Source: Arabidopsis thaliana
Lineage: Eukaryota > Streptophyta > Magnoliopsida > Brassicales > Brassicaceae
Assembly: GCF_000001735.4 (NCBI RefSeq)
Contig: NC_003070.9
Coordinates: 2,046,001 to 2,110,000 of the forward strand
Reading direction: 5' to 3'
DNA: 64,000 bases
A model generated the notes under the pieces. That model had not been told where the DNA came from, did no database searches, and saw nothing but the letters and a program-made list of their open reading frames with translations. Shown one piece after another: positions 35,708 through 47,144 of this stretch; position 1 is the stretch's first letter, and the number at the start of each line of letters is the position of its first letter. The position numbers and the translations under genes were made by a program.

Positions 35708-37688
35708 CTTTCTCTTTATCTGTTGGGCTTAATCACTCACAACGTGCTATCCCCAAAACTGCATGTGGACGAAAACGGCGAAGAAGTGTCGTTTCTTTCG
35801 CTCGGTCGCTGGTGATCTGAAGAATAAATGTTATGGTGCGAGAGAGATGGAAGAAGAATTGACGTACGATTCGGACAAGAAGTGGCCGTCGTCGTCTATT
35901 AAAATTTAAGAGACGCGATGTGTCACTTCTTTTTATTTTATTGGAACAAGGGTTTCTCTTTTTATCTTTGTGTTCTGTCTTAAGAGCTCTCTCGTCGACA
36001 AGAAAACGAGCGCTCAAAGACGTTTTTTTTTGGGTCAAAATCTTTGTGTTACTTTAATTAGGAAAACTAGGTCAAACATTCTTTATTTTGGTTAATCTAA
36101 TTAGGAAAGAAGAGTTTTGTAAAAAAAAAAAGTTGAACGACATAAATTTCTTTTCAACTTTTTGGGTGAGAAATTGTTATTTGCTATCCTAATATTTTGA
36201 AAAGTAAATGATGGTGAACTCTTCATATTATAATCAGATGATGGTAAAAATGATTTGTATAACTATAATAATGGATTTCGTTTACATTAATCAATGAATA
36301 TGGAACATTCGAATCAACGACCAAATGTAACGATTCGTCATTCGTATAATGGGGTACGAGATAACATCAGATAAGAGGTTTTGTTCCAAAGGGCCTGTAG
36401 AAGGCTTATGTACCCATTCGCTAATCGAAGCATGAAGGCTAATAAGGTTTCAAACTTTCAATATTGACACCTCGATTTTTAGTAGCATACAGATGAATGG
36501 TGATTAGGAAAAACAGAGAAATTTTCATATGTACGTATGTAGTTTTATGTGTCCTATGCTGATTAGTGTTTTAACCGACGTCAAAGTTAAGATTTTCGGC
36601 AACAATTTGATGATACACTAGCTAGCGATTTTGATCATTCAAAGCTTTGCGCATATTAAGTATCTTTATATGATACTGTCATGATTTATTAAACCGAGTG
36701 TTATGTACTCCATAATCTACCTCCACCATTTTACACATAATAAATGAAAAGACCCGTCGTTCCAATAGCGAATTAAGCAAATTGCCAACAACTTCATTAA
36801 ATAAAGAAAAAACCCAAAATGTAATCTTACTTGGCTCAAAAAAAAAAAAGCATCCATAGTCAACGTTAACACCCATTTGACTTAGTTAAACATTTTTCGT
36901 TAACCAGTTAACATTTTTGTTGAAAAATAATGAACAGAATCGGCAAAAGTCATTTTTCGTTACAATTCTATTTATGCCATAATTTTTTTTGGCCGACATG
37001 CTAGATATCTTTTTCATAATAATAGGCTAATCATCCATTGATATGAGACTGAAGTTCCTTTCTTGTCTTCTAAGAGGAGGGAGGAAAAACTTTATCCACG
37101 TGTCTTCGTCTGACTGGTGATTGATAAAATTTGCAAAGAAGACTGATCACATTAAATTACTTACAGCTTCATCAACGGCATAATCACATGTCTTCACATG
37201 TACACCTGCCCGCACCTGATCCGCATCACTGCTTCCTTTCACCCTAATAACATTTGACATGTCAACACGAACACCCAAAAAACTATATACTATAAAGTTA
37301 TAAACAAATTAATTCGTTCGACCAATAACATTAATTTAATTTTATAGAGACCTAACACAAATTAAACAATGATTATTTCTGTTAATTAAATATATATAAG
37401 TGAGCACAATCCCCCGATGATGCATGAAGAAGCTCTGAATCTAAAACTCCTCTCTCCGACCCCAAATCCAGAAATTCAAGCGAGGAATAGAATCTCCCAC
37501 TAGAGAAAAGCAATCCCAGAAACCCTAAGTTCTTCACGTTTCGTTCTTTTGCTTGTTGATCAAGCAGGATATCTCCGAGATTTGTGAGTCTCTTGCTACT
37601 TCTTCCTGGAGAACGATTCAGGGTTTGATGTGATAAGAATAGTCATCGAGGAAGATAGATTTGGGGATTTTTTTTTATTTGTAGATTC
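35708..37688. other. Divergent spacer of DRIP1 and GAUT6
   Basis: About 2 kb, very AT-rich from 36000 to 37400, with no gene recognised. TATATATA at 37391-37398 probably drives GAUT6. A candidate leader intron has donor TTT|GTGAGT at 37584 and acceptor TTTGTAG ending at 37684, five bases before the GAUT6 ATG. Confidence 0.5.
37417..37503 (+). other. 28-codon upstream ORF at the 5' edge of the GAUT6 leader
   Basis: ATG ATG at 37417 and 37420; in-frame TAG at 37501-37503. It begins only about 20 nt after the putative TATA box, so it may or may not be inside the mRNA. Confidence 0.35.
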
Positions 37689-40600
37689 ATGAAACAAATT
37701 CGTCGATGGCAGAGGATTTTGATCCTCGCTCTGCTATCGATATCTGTATTCGCTCCGCTTATTTTCGTATCGAATCGGCTTAAGAGCATCACTCCCGTTG
37801 GTCAGTTTCGTCTCCTCTCCTTCTTATTTTCATTTCATTGTACTTGACGATCGTGTGGAAATGCTTGATTGCTTTGATTTTAGATTGATTCACATGAAAT
37901 TCGCTTGCTTTTGTTAGAAGTTGTCTTGGTCTTGGGATTTTTTCATCTGACATTTGTTTTGATTTTCCATTGCCGATTGTCTTCTTGCAGGTCGTAGAGA
38001 ATTTATTGAAGAGTTATCCAAAATTGTATGTGTTCCTTAGTCTTCAATCTCTGGATTCATCTGTTTTCAGCATGCTGTTGATTTTGTGCCAAGTTTTCAG
38101 ATCTCAGTCTTGTTTTATCATTCTCTTTATGCTTTATATTTCTCGAGCAATACACTGTTGTTGACATGCTACCATTATTCTGCAGAGATTCACGACAAAT
38201 GACCTTAGACTTAGCGCTATTGAACATGTAAGTTGGAAGTTACAGGTTCCTCTAGGTCATCTCCTTAAAACCTTTTGACCATGCGTTTTGTTGAAGTTTT
38301 TTCTCTCTGTGATTTAGGAGGATGGAGAAGGCTTGAAGGGGCCAAGGCTCATTCTCTTCAAGGATGGGGAGTTTAATTCGTCTGCTGAAAGTGATGGTGG
38401 TGGGATCATATTTTCAATCTTGCTTTGATTTGCTCTGATGTCATTAACTCCTCAGATTTTTTATCTGTCGTAATCATGGGTTGTAGGTAATACTTACAAA
38501 AACAGGGAAGAACAAGTGATTGTTTCACAGAAGATGACAGTTAGCTCTGATGAAAAGGTGTGTATATATAAATACAACTGATTTGAAGATAACATGAACT
38601 TGATCAGTCCAGCTGATATAAAGTAACATGAACTTGATGATTGCTCAGGGTATGGAATAACTCCGATATTGAATCCTAGAATCAGATTACAAGTCATTGC
38701 GGTCCATGTTGATTAGTTTATCTAAGGAATAGAAAAGCCAAGTTTCACTTTCCATCAAATTATTAGATGTTTCATGATTACAATTTATTGGGTTTTTTTT
38801 GTGTCAGGGTCAAATTCTACCAACAGTCAACCAACTTGCTAATAAAACGGATTTCAAGCCCCCTTTATCTAAGGGTGAAAAGAACACAAGGGTTCAGCCC
38901 GACAGAGCAACAGATGTGAAAACGAAGGAGATCAGAGACAAAATTATTCAAGCTAAAGCCTACCTGAATTTCGCTCCACCTGGAAGTAACTCTCAAGTTG
39001 TGAAGGAGTTGAGAGGTCGGCTGAAAGAGCTGGAACGGTCTGTTGGTGATGCAACAAAGGACAAGGACTTATCAAAGGGGTAAGCACAACTGCTTGATTC
39101 AAAAGGAGAACATACCATAATTGCATTCAGAAATTTGCTGTTACAACTACAACCTTTTAGTGCCAAAAGTCGTGCTGTTTAAGAATATTATTTTAGTAAC
39201 CTCTGACATGATTGTTTCTTTCAGCGCTCTCCGCAGGGTGAAGCCCATGGAAAATGTGTTATATAAGGCTAGTCGTGTCTTTAACAATTGCCCTGCCATC
39301 GCTACCAAACTCCGTGCCATGAATTATAACACAGAAGAACAAGTTCAGGCGCAGAAAAATCAAGCAGCGTATCTAATGCAGCTTGCAGCAAGGACCACCC
39401 CAAAAGGGCTTCACTGTCTCTCAATGCGGCTGACATCAGAATACTTTTCACTGGATCCTGAAAAAAGGCAGATGCCTAACCAGCAAAATTATTTTGACGC
39501 TAATTTCAATCATTATGTTGTCTTCTCTGACAATGTTTTGGCTTCTTCAGTCGTTGTTAACTCTACGATATCTTCATCAAAGGTATCATGCATTTCTTAT
39601 ACAAATTTCTACTTGGTTATCATTATATGTTATACCTAATTTTAGAGTGTCTTACACTATATCTTCTCATTTACTTCCGCCACTTATTAATGTGGCTTCT
39701 GATTGCTGTTTGCAGGAGCCAGAAAGAATAGTCTTCCATGTCGTGACTGATTCACTTAATTACCCAGCAATCTCAATGTGGTTTCTGCTAAACATTCAAA
39801 GTAAAGCTACTATCCAAATCCTAAACATTGATGATATGGATGTCCTGCCTAGAGATTATGATCAATTACTGATGAAGCAAAACTCTAATGACCCAAGATT
39901 CATTTCTACACTCAATCACGCACGCTTCTATCTCCCGGATATATTCCCGGGTTTGAACAAGATGGTACTCTTGGACCATGATGTAGTTGTTCAAAGAGAT
40001 TTAAGTAGACTGTGGAGCATTGATATGAAAGGAAAGGTGGTTGGAGCTGTAGAGACTTGTCTTGAAGGTGAATCTTCATTTCGATCAATGAGCACATTTA
40101 TTAATTTCTCAGACACATGGGTCGCTGGGAAATTTAGTCCTAGAGCTTGCACATGGGCTTTCGGGATGAATCTAATTGATCTCGAAGAATGGAGAATACG
40201 GAAGTTGACTTCTACATACATAAAATACTTCAACCTGGTACGCTATATACACACACACACTCTACTGCACTTGCTCTCCCTATGGAAATAACACTGTAGC
40301 CATATTCAAAGTTTTCAAATGGGTTCTTAGATTTGTTGATTCGTCATTATATATGAAAAAGATTGTAATAATTATTAGGTTTTAGGTTGGCTATATCGAG
40401 GATGAAAGGTTTTGAATTTAGAACACAAATAACATTGCTGTAACTAGCAAAGAACATAAGCAAGCTAGTGCTAAAGATCATCTCCTAGAAGAAGAATGGT
40501 TACAAGCAACAACATATCTTGTCTATGTAATGGGCGTAAACCTAACAATGGTTTTGGGGAATTTGTTTTTTTGGCAGGGAACAAAGAGACCATTGTGGAA

Positions 40601-40853
40601 AGCTGGGAGCTTACCAATAGGTTGGTTGACTTTCTATAGGCAAACATTAGCATTGGACAAGAGATGGCATGTGATGGGGTTAGGTCGCGAATCAGGAGTC
40701 AAAGCGGTTGACATCGAACAAGCGGCAGTTATACACTACGATGGGGTCATGAAGCCGTGGTTGGACATTGGAAAAGAGAATTACAAACGTTACTGGAACA
40801 TACACGTCCCTTACCATCACACCTACTTGCAACAGTGCAATCTTCAAGCTTGA
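37689..40853 (+). CDS. GAUT6: Galacturonosyltransferase (GT8 family), pectin biosynthesis
   Basis: Exons 37689-37800, 37991-38025, 38186-38227, 38318-38399 (or 38396), 38487-38557, 38808-39079, 39225-39582, 39716-40237, 40578-40853; 589 residues with the longer exon 4, 588 with the shorter. It is a type II Golgi protein: short basic N-terminus, signal anchor about 8-28 (ILILALLSISVFAPLIFV), stem, then the GT8 domain. The catalytic DxD motif is DHD in VLLDHDVVVQRDLSRLW, and the HxxGxxKPW motif reads HYDGVMKPW. GAUTs transfer galacturonic acid from UDP-GalA onto homogalacturonan. Matches At1g06780. A poly-A run follows the stop at 40858-40875. Confidence 0.95.
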
Positions 40854-41644
40854 TACGAAAAAAAAAAAAAAAAAATCTGGCAACTTAGGTTCAGTTTCAG
40901 ATTCTTTTTGTTAAACAAGCTACTCAAGCATGATATCAATGTTATGATTAGCTTCATTCTTTATCCCACATCAGTGTATATCTTGGTTCTTCTTTTTTCA
41001 CACTTTTCATCAGAGCTTAATATTACTTAGACTATAGTGACAGGCTGACAGCAACAGATTGTTGTCATACCTTGGACTTGGCCCAATTTCCTTTTTTGGC
41101 CCACCGGTATGAATAAAAAGAGTGCGGTTTTCAGTTCGGTTCGGTTTATAAGCGTAACGATGACAAACCGATCGGTTTGTTTTAATTCTTGACTTTAATA
41201 ACTAAACCCTAAATCGTTCTTCTTCTTCCGCATCTTCCTCACTCGATTAGTAGGTTCTCTCTTCTTCCAATCTATTCCCAACTTCTCACTTTTCCGTCTA
41301 ATCGTTGTCTTCATCACCATCTCTCCGAGTTCCCTTCGAGACCATCTTATCTTCAATGGTTTAGGTATTGCCCGATTTTAGATAGTTTTGTTCTCTCGTA
41401 TAGTTATGACAATGGCAGATTTTTGTACGCTCTGCACATGCTTAATCTTGAGGATTGGGCTATTATTACGTACTATGATTTAATGAATTTTAGATTTGAA
41501 TTTTGGAACTTTTGATGATATGCATGTTAATGACCAAGAATGCTCCGAATTTGTCTGATTCGTTATTCGAATTCTACTTCTTTGATTGTTTGTTTCCAAT
41601 TTTCCATGCATCTGACTTGTGAATTTTGAACAAAATTTTCAGAA
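40854..41644. other. GAUT6 3' UTR and promoter/leader of the Pol III subunit gene
   Basis: Regulatory motifs are listed separately. A leader intron just before the ATG is likely (T-rich tract ending TTTTCAG at about 41642). Confidence 0.5.
41080..41213 (+). promoter_or_regulatory. Site II pair, 18-bp palindrome and telo-box upstream of the Pol III subunit gene
   Basis: GGCCCA lies at 41080-41085 and again at 41098-41103 (site II/TCP motifs). ACAAACCGATCGGTTTGT at 41164-41181 is a perfect 18-bp palindrome, and AAACCCTAA at 41205-41213 is a telo-box. Site II plus telo-box is the known signature of growth-linked ribosomal and translation genes, which suits a Pol III subunit. Confidence 0.65.
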
Positions 41645-43287
41645 ATGTTTTATCTTAGCGAGCTAGAACATTCACTAAGAGTGCCTCCGCATCTACTTAA
41701 TCTCCCTCTCGAAGATGCCATTAAGTCAGTGCTTCAAAATGTGTTCTTGGACAAGGTTTGCTCATTGCCCTTTTTCTTTCACTTTTATGGTATCCATTGT
41801 TTGCTTATTTATATACACACCTGGCTAATTTTATCAAAGTGGATTTTTGCTATGAAAGGTTTTAGCTGATTTGGGGCTTTGTGTATCTATTTACGACATT
41901 AAATCAGTAGAAGGAGGGTTTGTGTTACCCGGTGATGGTGCTGCGACCTATAAGGTATATCCAAATTGCTGATCTTTTCTCATCTCTATTCTTTTATCAG
42001 TTGAACATGGTTTTTTATATCAATTTTATGGCCTCCCAATGTCACTGTTAGTGGCATCATTGTTGACCTATCACCGTGTATTGCACACTTTCTGCACTGT
42101 ATTGAGTTACATCTTTGTAGACTCATCATTACCGTACTAGAGTTTCAAACCATTCTGAGATTTTGGTTCTTCGGAATCGTTATCTGTTAGTCTAACTTTC
42201 ACTGTACGGTTTTGGTTAAGAATTTTATTTTCAAAAGTTTTATCTTGCCTTGATTCAATATCTCATGTCGTGTTGTTAATACTTTGTTTGTGTGATTGTA
42301 GGTAGGTCTTAGAATTGTTGTGTTCCGTCCATTTGTTGGTGAGGTCATAGCTGCAAAGTTCAAAGAATCTGACGCCAATGGCTTGCGCTGTGAGTACTTT
42401 ATTATACTGTTCCCTGAAGAATTCCAATGTTGTGCACTGTCTGCATCCTGCTACTCTAGTACATTGTTAGCTTATTAGCTACTTATGAATTGGATTAATA
42501 CTTTGAAATCATGGATATGGTTAATCATTTACATGCTTACGGTACCTCTATACTTGGCAGTAACACTTGGATTCTTTGACGATATTTATGTGCCTGCTCC
42601 ACTTATGCCGAAACCCAACCGCTGTGAGCCTGACCCTTATAATAGGTAAGAATATGTGTCCTGCAGTTTATGTAGTACTACCAGCTCTCCAACTATGAGT
42701 AGGAGATTGCACCAACATCTTTATATATCATTTGATCACAAAGTATAATGTTTTTTGGTTCACAGGAAGCAAATGATATGGGTGTGGGAATATGGAGAAC
42801 CGAAAGAAGACTATATTGTTGACGATGCCTGTCAGGTGAATTTTTGGTTCCTGCATGTATCTTTAAGCATAATTATCTGAATGTGGTATGTTTTTATAAC
42901 GAGGCATTGTAAATGGCAGATCAAGTTTCGAGTAGAGAGCATCAGCTATCCATCAGTTCCAACTGAGCGAGCAGAGGACGCAAAGCCTTTTGCTCCAATG
43001 GTGGTCACTGTAAGTTCATTCATCAAACTCATTCTCTGAAACTTTTCCACTTGTATATGCATTATAAACAACGCTAGTTAAGTAAGGTCAGATAAGCCTC
43101 CTGATTCCCTCCTCTCTTATAGATACTTAACTTTTATTTTGAGACACCATGATTTTTTGTTTTGGTTTTCCTACGTCGGTCCAGTGGTCAATCAATCTTG
43201 TGTACTGCGCAGGGGAATATGGATGATGATGGTTTGGGTCCTGTTTCTTGGTGGGATTCTTATGAACAGGTTGATCAAGAAGAGTGA
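41645..43287 (+). CDS. NRPC7: RNA polymerase III subunit, Rpb7/Rpc25 (SHS2/OB) family
   Basis: Exons 41645-41755, 41859-41954, 42302-42389, 42561-42645, 42766-42835, 42920-43009, 43213-43287; 204 residues. The N-terminal Rpb7 domain has MFYLSELEHSLRVPPHLL, and the middle has the turn EGGFVLPGDGAATYKVGLRIVVFRPFVGEV. The C-terminal half (TLGFFDDIYVPAPLMPKP, IWVWEYGE) is the Rpc25-type OB fold that distinguishes Pol III from the Pol II/IV/V Rpb7 subunits. Rpc25 forms the stalk with Rpc17 and helps initiation at tRNA and 5S genes in the nucleus. The protein ends in an acidic tail whose last exon is partly duplicated downstream. Matches At1g06790. Confidence 0.93.
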
Positions 43288-43350
43288 GTGACCGAAACAG
43301 GTGGGATTCTTATGAACAGGTTGATCAAGAAGGGTGAGAGACCGAGACTT
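43251..43350 (+). repeat. 50-bp direct tandem duplication spanning the Pol III subunit stop codon
   Basis: 43251-43300 and 43301-43350 are aligned without gaps. The first 31 bases are identical; among bases 32-46 there are only two differences. Copy 1 holds the real C-terminal codons and TGA (43285-43287); copy 2 lies in the 3' UTR and would encode the same short end. Confidence 0.9.
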
Positions 43351-43537
43351 AGTCTAGGCATTGTCAGATGAAATTTTAACAGATGATGATCAAGCCAGTT
43401 TTGATGAAAACTTAAAATTTATTTTAAACTATGCACGGGTTTTCACTAAGATAGGGACGTTCAATTTTGTTTATCTGTAATGTAAAAAGGCAATGACACA
43501 AATTAGGAAGATTAAAAACCAAAAAAAAATCGATAAA

Positions 43538-45443
43538 TTACAAGAGTTGTGATGGATGATGGAGTTGGGTGAGGAGTTGATGTATGTCAGGAGCATGTTG
43601 ATCATCTGCACGGATGCGATCAGGTTGAATCCAACGGCCGTCAGTGTTCCTCACCATCCCTTTGTTTGCGTCTTGGCGCCAATAAGGAGGGACCATGAAA
43701 TGGTCTTTCAAAAAATCAGATGCTTTGTTCACTAACGCTGGATCTCTCCCACTTGATAACACAAATCTCTGTCCTTTCCCATGATACCTATGTTTTTTTA
43801 AACAATAATCCAGATTCATCAACTCATACTAATACTATTATGCTCTAAACGACAAATTTATTTCCTAGTAGTTTTCGATAATTAAATTCTCTCCAACCTA
43901 CCCATGAAAGAAAGAAGTGCCACGTAAATCAGATTACTAAATGACCCCATTATTCTCCATTCGGCATTTGATGAGGCAATAATGTTTACCAAATTTTTGA
44001 AAATCGTATTAATAAAGAAATGGTGTTGGAAAATGTGGACATTGAGATCTGTCTCCTCAAAGGCTTTTGACTTGTCAAAATATTAGCTGGAAATCTTAAA
44101 ATTACTTTTTAAAGTAAAAAAGTAATAAAAAGAAGAATGACTGACCCGTCAAGGAGATGGAGGAGAGCTTCCAAGTTATGAGCCGTAGAAAGATCAACGG
44201 TGGGCTTAAGGAACGGAGACTTCTGATGATCCAACGGCAGCATTTCTCCCACGTGGCTATAGCACCACGGCAATCCTCCCGCCAATTTCATTAGCGCCTG
44301 TGGCGCACGCTCGTTCAGAAACAGTCCCGGCGATTTCGCCACGACGTCGTGCTCGTTCACCACTCTCAACACCTTCACTCCCAATTTCTCAATCCTCTCC
44401 TTGAATCGAATGTTCCCAACTCGCGGTCCTCCGTACGTGAACGCCGTCACCGGAATCACTTTTCCTTTCCTCGTTCTGTTCACACCCATCTCCGCCACGT
44501 CGTACGCGCTTAGCACCGCCAGCGCACCGCCGAGACTGTGTCCCGTCACGGTGATGCTCAGTTCTTCTCCTTCCTCGTCGCCGTACCTTTCCACCAGCCG
44601 CTTCACTTCCGTAAGAACCTGCTCTCGCGCCGAGAATTTGGAGAAATTGCAGGATGTATCTTTGTCCGTGTATAGATCCAGAAACCCGGATTCGGCTTTT
44701 ACGGCCGGGTCGGGGCATCGGAATCCGTTTCCGGATACCGGTTTGAGGAAATCCTTGAGATCAGCTATCCACTCGAGCCGCGTGACAGTCCCTCTCCAGG
44801 CGATGGCAATGTCGCGGCGTCCTAAACGGCAGCGCGTGGCTTCGTTGTCGTCGGATACAGCCACGTAACCCATCCAATTGGCGTTCTTGCTCCACACCTT
44901 GGACCATCTCGATTTGGAGAAGAAATTAGGAAGGTTGATGTTCGACGTCGCGTAGAGATAACGCGCCACCTCATAGCCAGAATCGATTATCCCGAGCGAA
45001 TCGAACAAGTGACGGCGCGTGAATCTGCAGCTCCCGCAGTACCTTGAAAATGGATCGAAATCGAAGGCGTCGTAACAGGCCTGGGCCATTTCTCCGTACC
45101 GGATCAGCTCAGATCTCAGAACCGGGTCCATCGGATCCATTAACCCGGCCCAATCATCTTCCCCTTGGATCTTCCGCCACGTGTCTCTCAACCTCTTGGA
45201 TTCTTTTGCTTCTCCATCCCGTCGGCGAATGTCCTCTGCCGTCGTCAGCCCATAGCTTTCTTGCTCGAGCCTTGTAGATATTGAAGCCTCCTCGTCGGTT
45301 CTGGACATAGCCCTCGCCGGCGATGATCTTGCCGGGAAAGTGATCAGAGTAGAGCGTGAAAAGTGTGGTCTGAAGGAAAGAGAGTACTGAGTCCTTTGGT
45401 TGGTCGTATGAGGACGAAGGTTGTGGGAGGGAATGGTCGCCAT
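43538..45443 (-). CDS. PLA1-Igamma1: Plastid phospholipase A1/galactolipase, class I gamma
   Basis: Two exons (44146-45443 and 43538-43787) give 515 residues. The lipase class 3 fold has the nucleophile elbow GHSLGG with Ser303, an Asp in NEHDVVAK and a His near HNLEALLH, forming the Ser-Asp-His triad. The first 50-60 residues (Ser, Thr, Arg, Pro-rich, no acidic residues until MSRTDEE) are a chloroplast transit peptide. The group, which includes DAD1, releases fatty acids from the sn-1 position of phospho- and galactolipids; some members feed jasmonate synthesis. The ATG at 45443 is the first in frame. The first exon is GC-richer than its surroundings. Matches At1g06800. Confidence 0.95.
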
Positions 45444-45737
45444 TGTTGAAAGCTCGATGAGTTTCAAAGTCGTAACCAAATTTATTGCACTCTTTTATAA
45501 TATATAAAGGGACCTATATAAAATAAACAATAATACAATAATGCTCATGATGCATGCGTATAAATCATTTTCAAATGTGTTGAACTTAACGTACAATTGA
45601 TTGTTTAAATCCATCCCCGTATTTTGGTACAAATTCTAAACGTTTTATTTCTAACAGCCAAAAAATCATGAAAATGGTGGATCATTTGAGAATATTTGGC
45701 AGTCACACACATTACGGATTAAAAAGAATTGTTCTCA

Positions 45738-46644
45738 TTATATCATTTTCTTATGTTCTTCTTTACACATATCTCTCTCTTTCAATCTGGAGTTATTGCG
45801 ATCACCTTTTGGGGTAATACAGCCTCGACGCTGCGAGGAAAAAGACAACACAGGGTCAAATGTAGGCAAAGAAAAGAACAACTGAGAAAGGGAATATAGT
45901 TAAACTAGTGGCAAGGATGCTTAGCTTACATTGAGTTCATGTTCTCGAGTAGAGATATGCGTGATAAAATTATCAACGCCTTGACCAGCAATACCTGGAC
46001 CACAACCAATACGACGGCACACAGAGCAAAGCCAGGAGGCAAGTCCAGGCGTTTCACTGCAGCTATCCTCCTCATCAAGTGGCCCTGGATCAGCTAAAAG
46101 AAACTTTTTCCAGAGGGTGGAGGAGGCTTCTCGAGGAGACTCAAGTGGAAACGGGAAAATGGAGTTGTATCTATTTTCACGTCGGCGGCTAATATTAGAA
46201 TAGAAGCGTGGAGGAATGTACACTGGTGGACGGGATATGACCATCATAGTAGATGGACGTGGATTCAATATACCATGGCCAAGGAAACACGAAACCATGC
46301 TTTTACGACCTGTTTCAGAAACTATATACTTAGAGAGACTCTCTTTATCTAATAAAGGGAATAAAAAGGGAATAAGGATGAGAAATGCTTACTGTAGAAC
46401 TCGTGATAAAGAGAGATTCCAGTGGAAGAAACCGCTTCAAGGATGTCACGAGGGACCTTTGCTAGTGAGCCAACAGCAGTGATGGTGACAGGACCATTGT
46501 AGCCTAATTTCCTTAAAATCCGTTTCATACACGGACCAACCCGACGAGCATCATAGTCATCTGGACCGGACACCTCTTCATGTCCCAATACACATATACA
46601 GGGGCCAAAGCAATCTCCTTCGTAGGCGGAGGCTCCATCATCAT
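45738..46644 (-). pseudogene. NYN-domain (LOTUS/MARF1-like) gene with a frameshift near its start
   Basis: From ATG 46644 the frame reads 27 residues with the canonical NYN start VYWDMKRCPV, then loses register between 46566 and 46564 and stops at 46525-46527. The other frame continues the domain exactly where it breaks (PDDYDARRVGPCMKRILRKL..., GPVTITAVGS) through exons ending 46393, 46348-45930 and 45830-45738. Downstream comes a C2H2-like finger (WLCSVC...FITHISTREH). One missing base after CCGGT explains this. NYN proteins are PIN-like RNases; the catalytic Asp (YWD) lies in the lost frame. A shortened product could start at ATG 46528 (frame intact, about 215 residues). It could be a real pseudogene, an accession variant or a sequence error. 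Position fits At1g06810. Confidence 0.7.
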
Positions 46645-47144
46645 TCACGAATCAAAAACTTTTAACCTTAAAAAAAAATTGGTTGGATCGATCTCGATAA
46701 TTGACTAGGGTTTCGAAATTCCTGAATGAATGAAGATATAACTCTGAATGAAGATAATTTAGAGTTAACAATGGGCTTTACTTTAATGGGCTTACAGTTT
46801 TTATGAATCAACCTTTCCCATGCACAAATCTGACGCGGTCGAAAAACCCTAAAAAATGCAAGCGCCAAACCTATATCGGTTTACAAGTCTACAAGCTATG
46901 AATTTGAAAAATAAAATTCTGGAATCCACCAGAAACTCTATAATCCAGTAGAAGAGAGAAAAACTCTATGCTTCTTAAGAAAATTATTATGAGATGTATT
47001 TCTTACAAGAAGGTCTTCTTTATATAGAACTAGAAAAAAGTAAACGAGGAAATAAGAAAATAAAGAAAAGTAAAATTCTATGAAGAAATAGTAAAACAAT
47101 AGAAATTAACATAATAAAGAAGAAAAGGAAATAATGTATTGGAT
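46645..47144. other. CRTISO 3' UTR and spacer to the NYN gene
   Basis: Strongly A-rich from 46960 to 47130, with no coding sequence. Confidence 0.5.
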
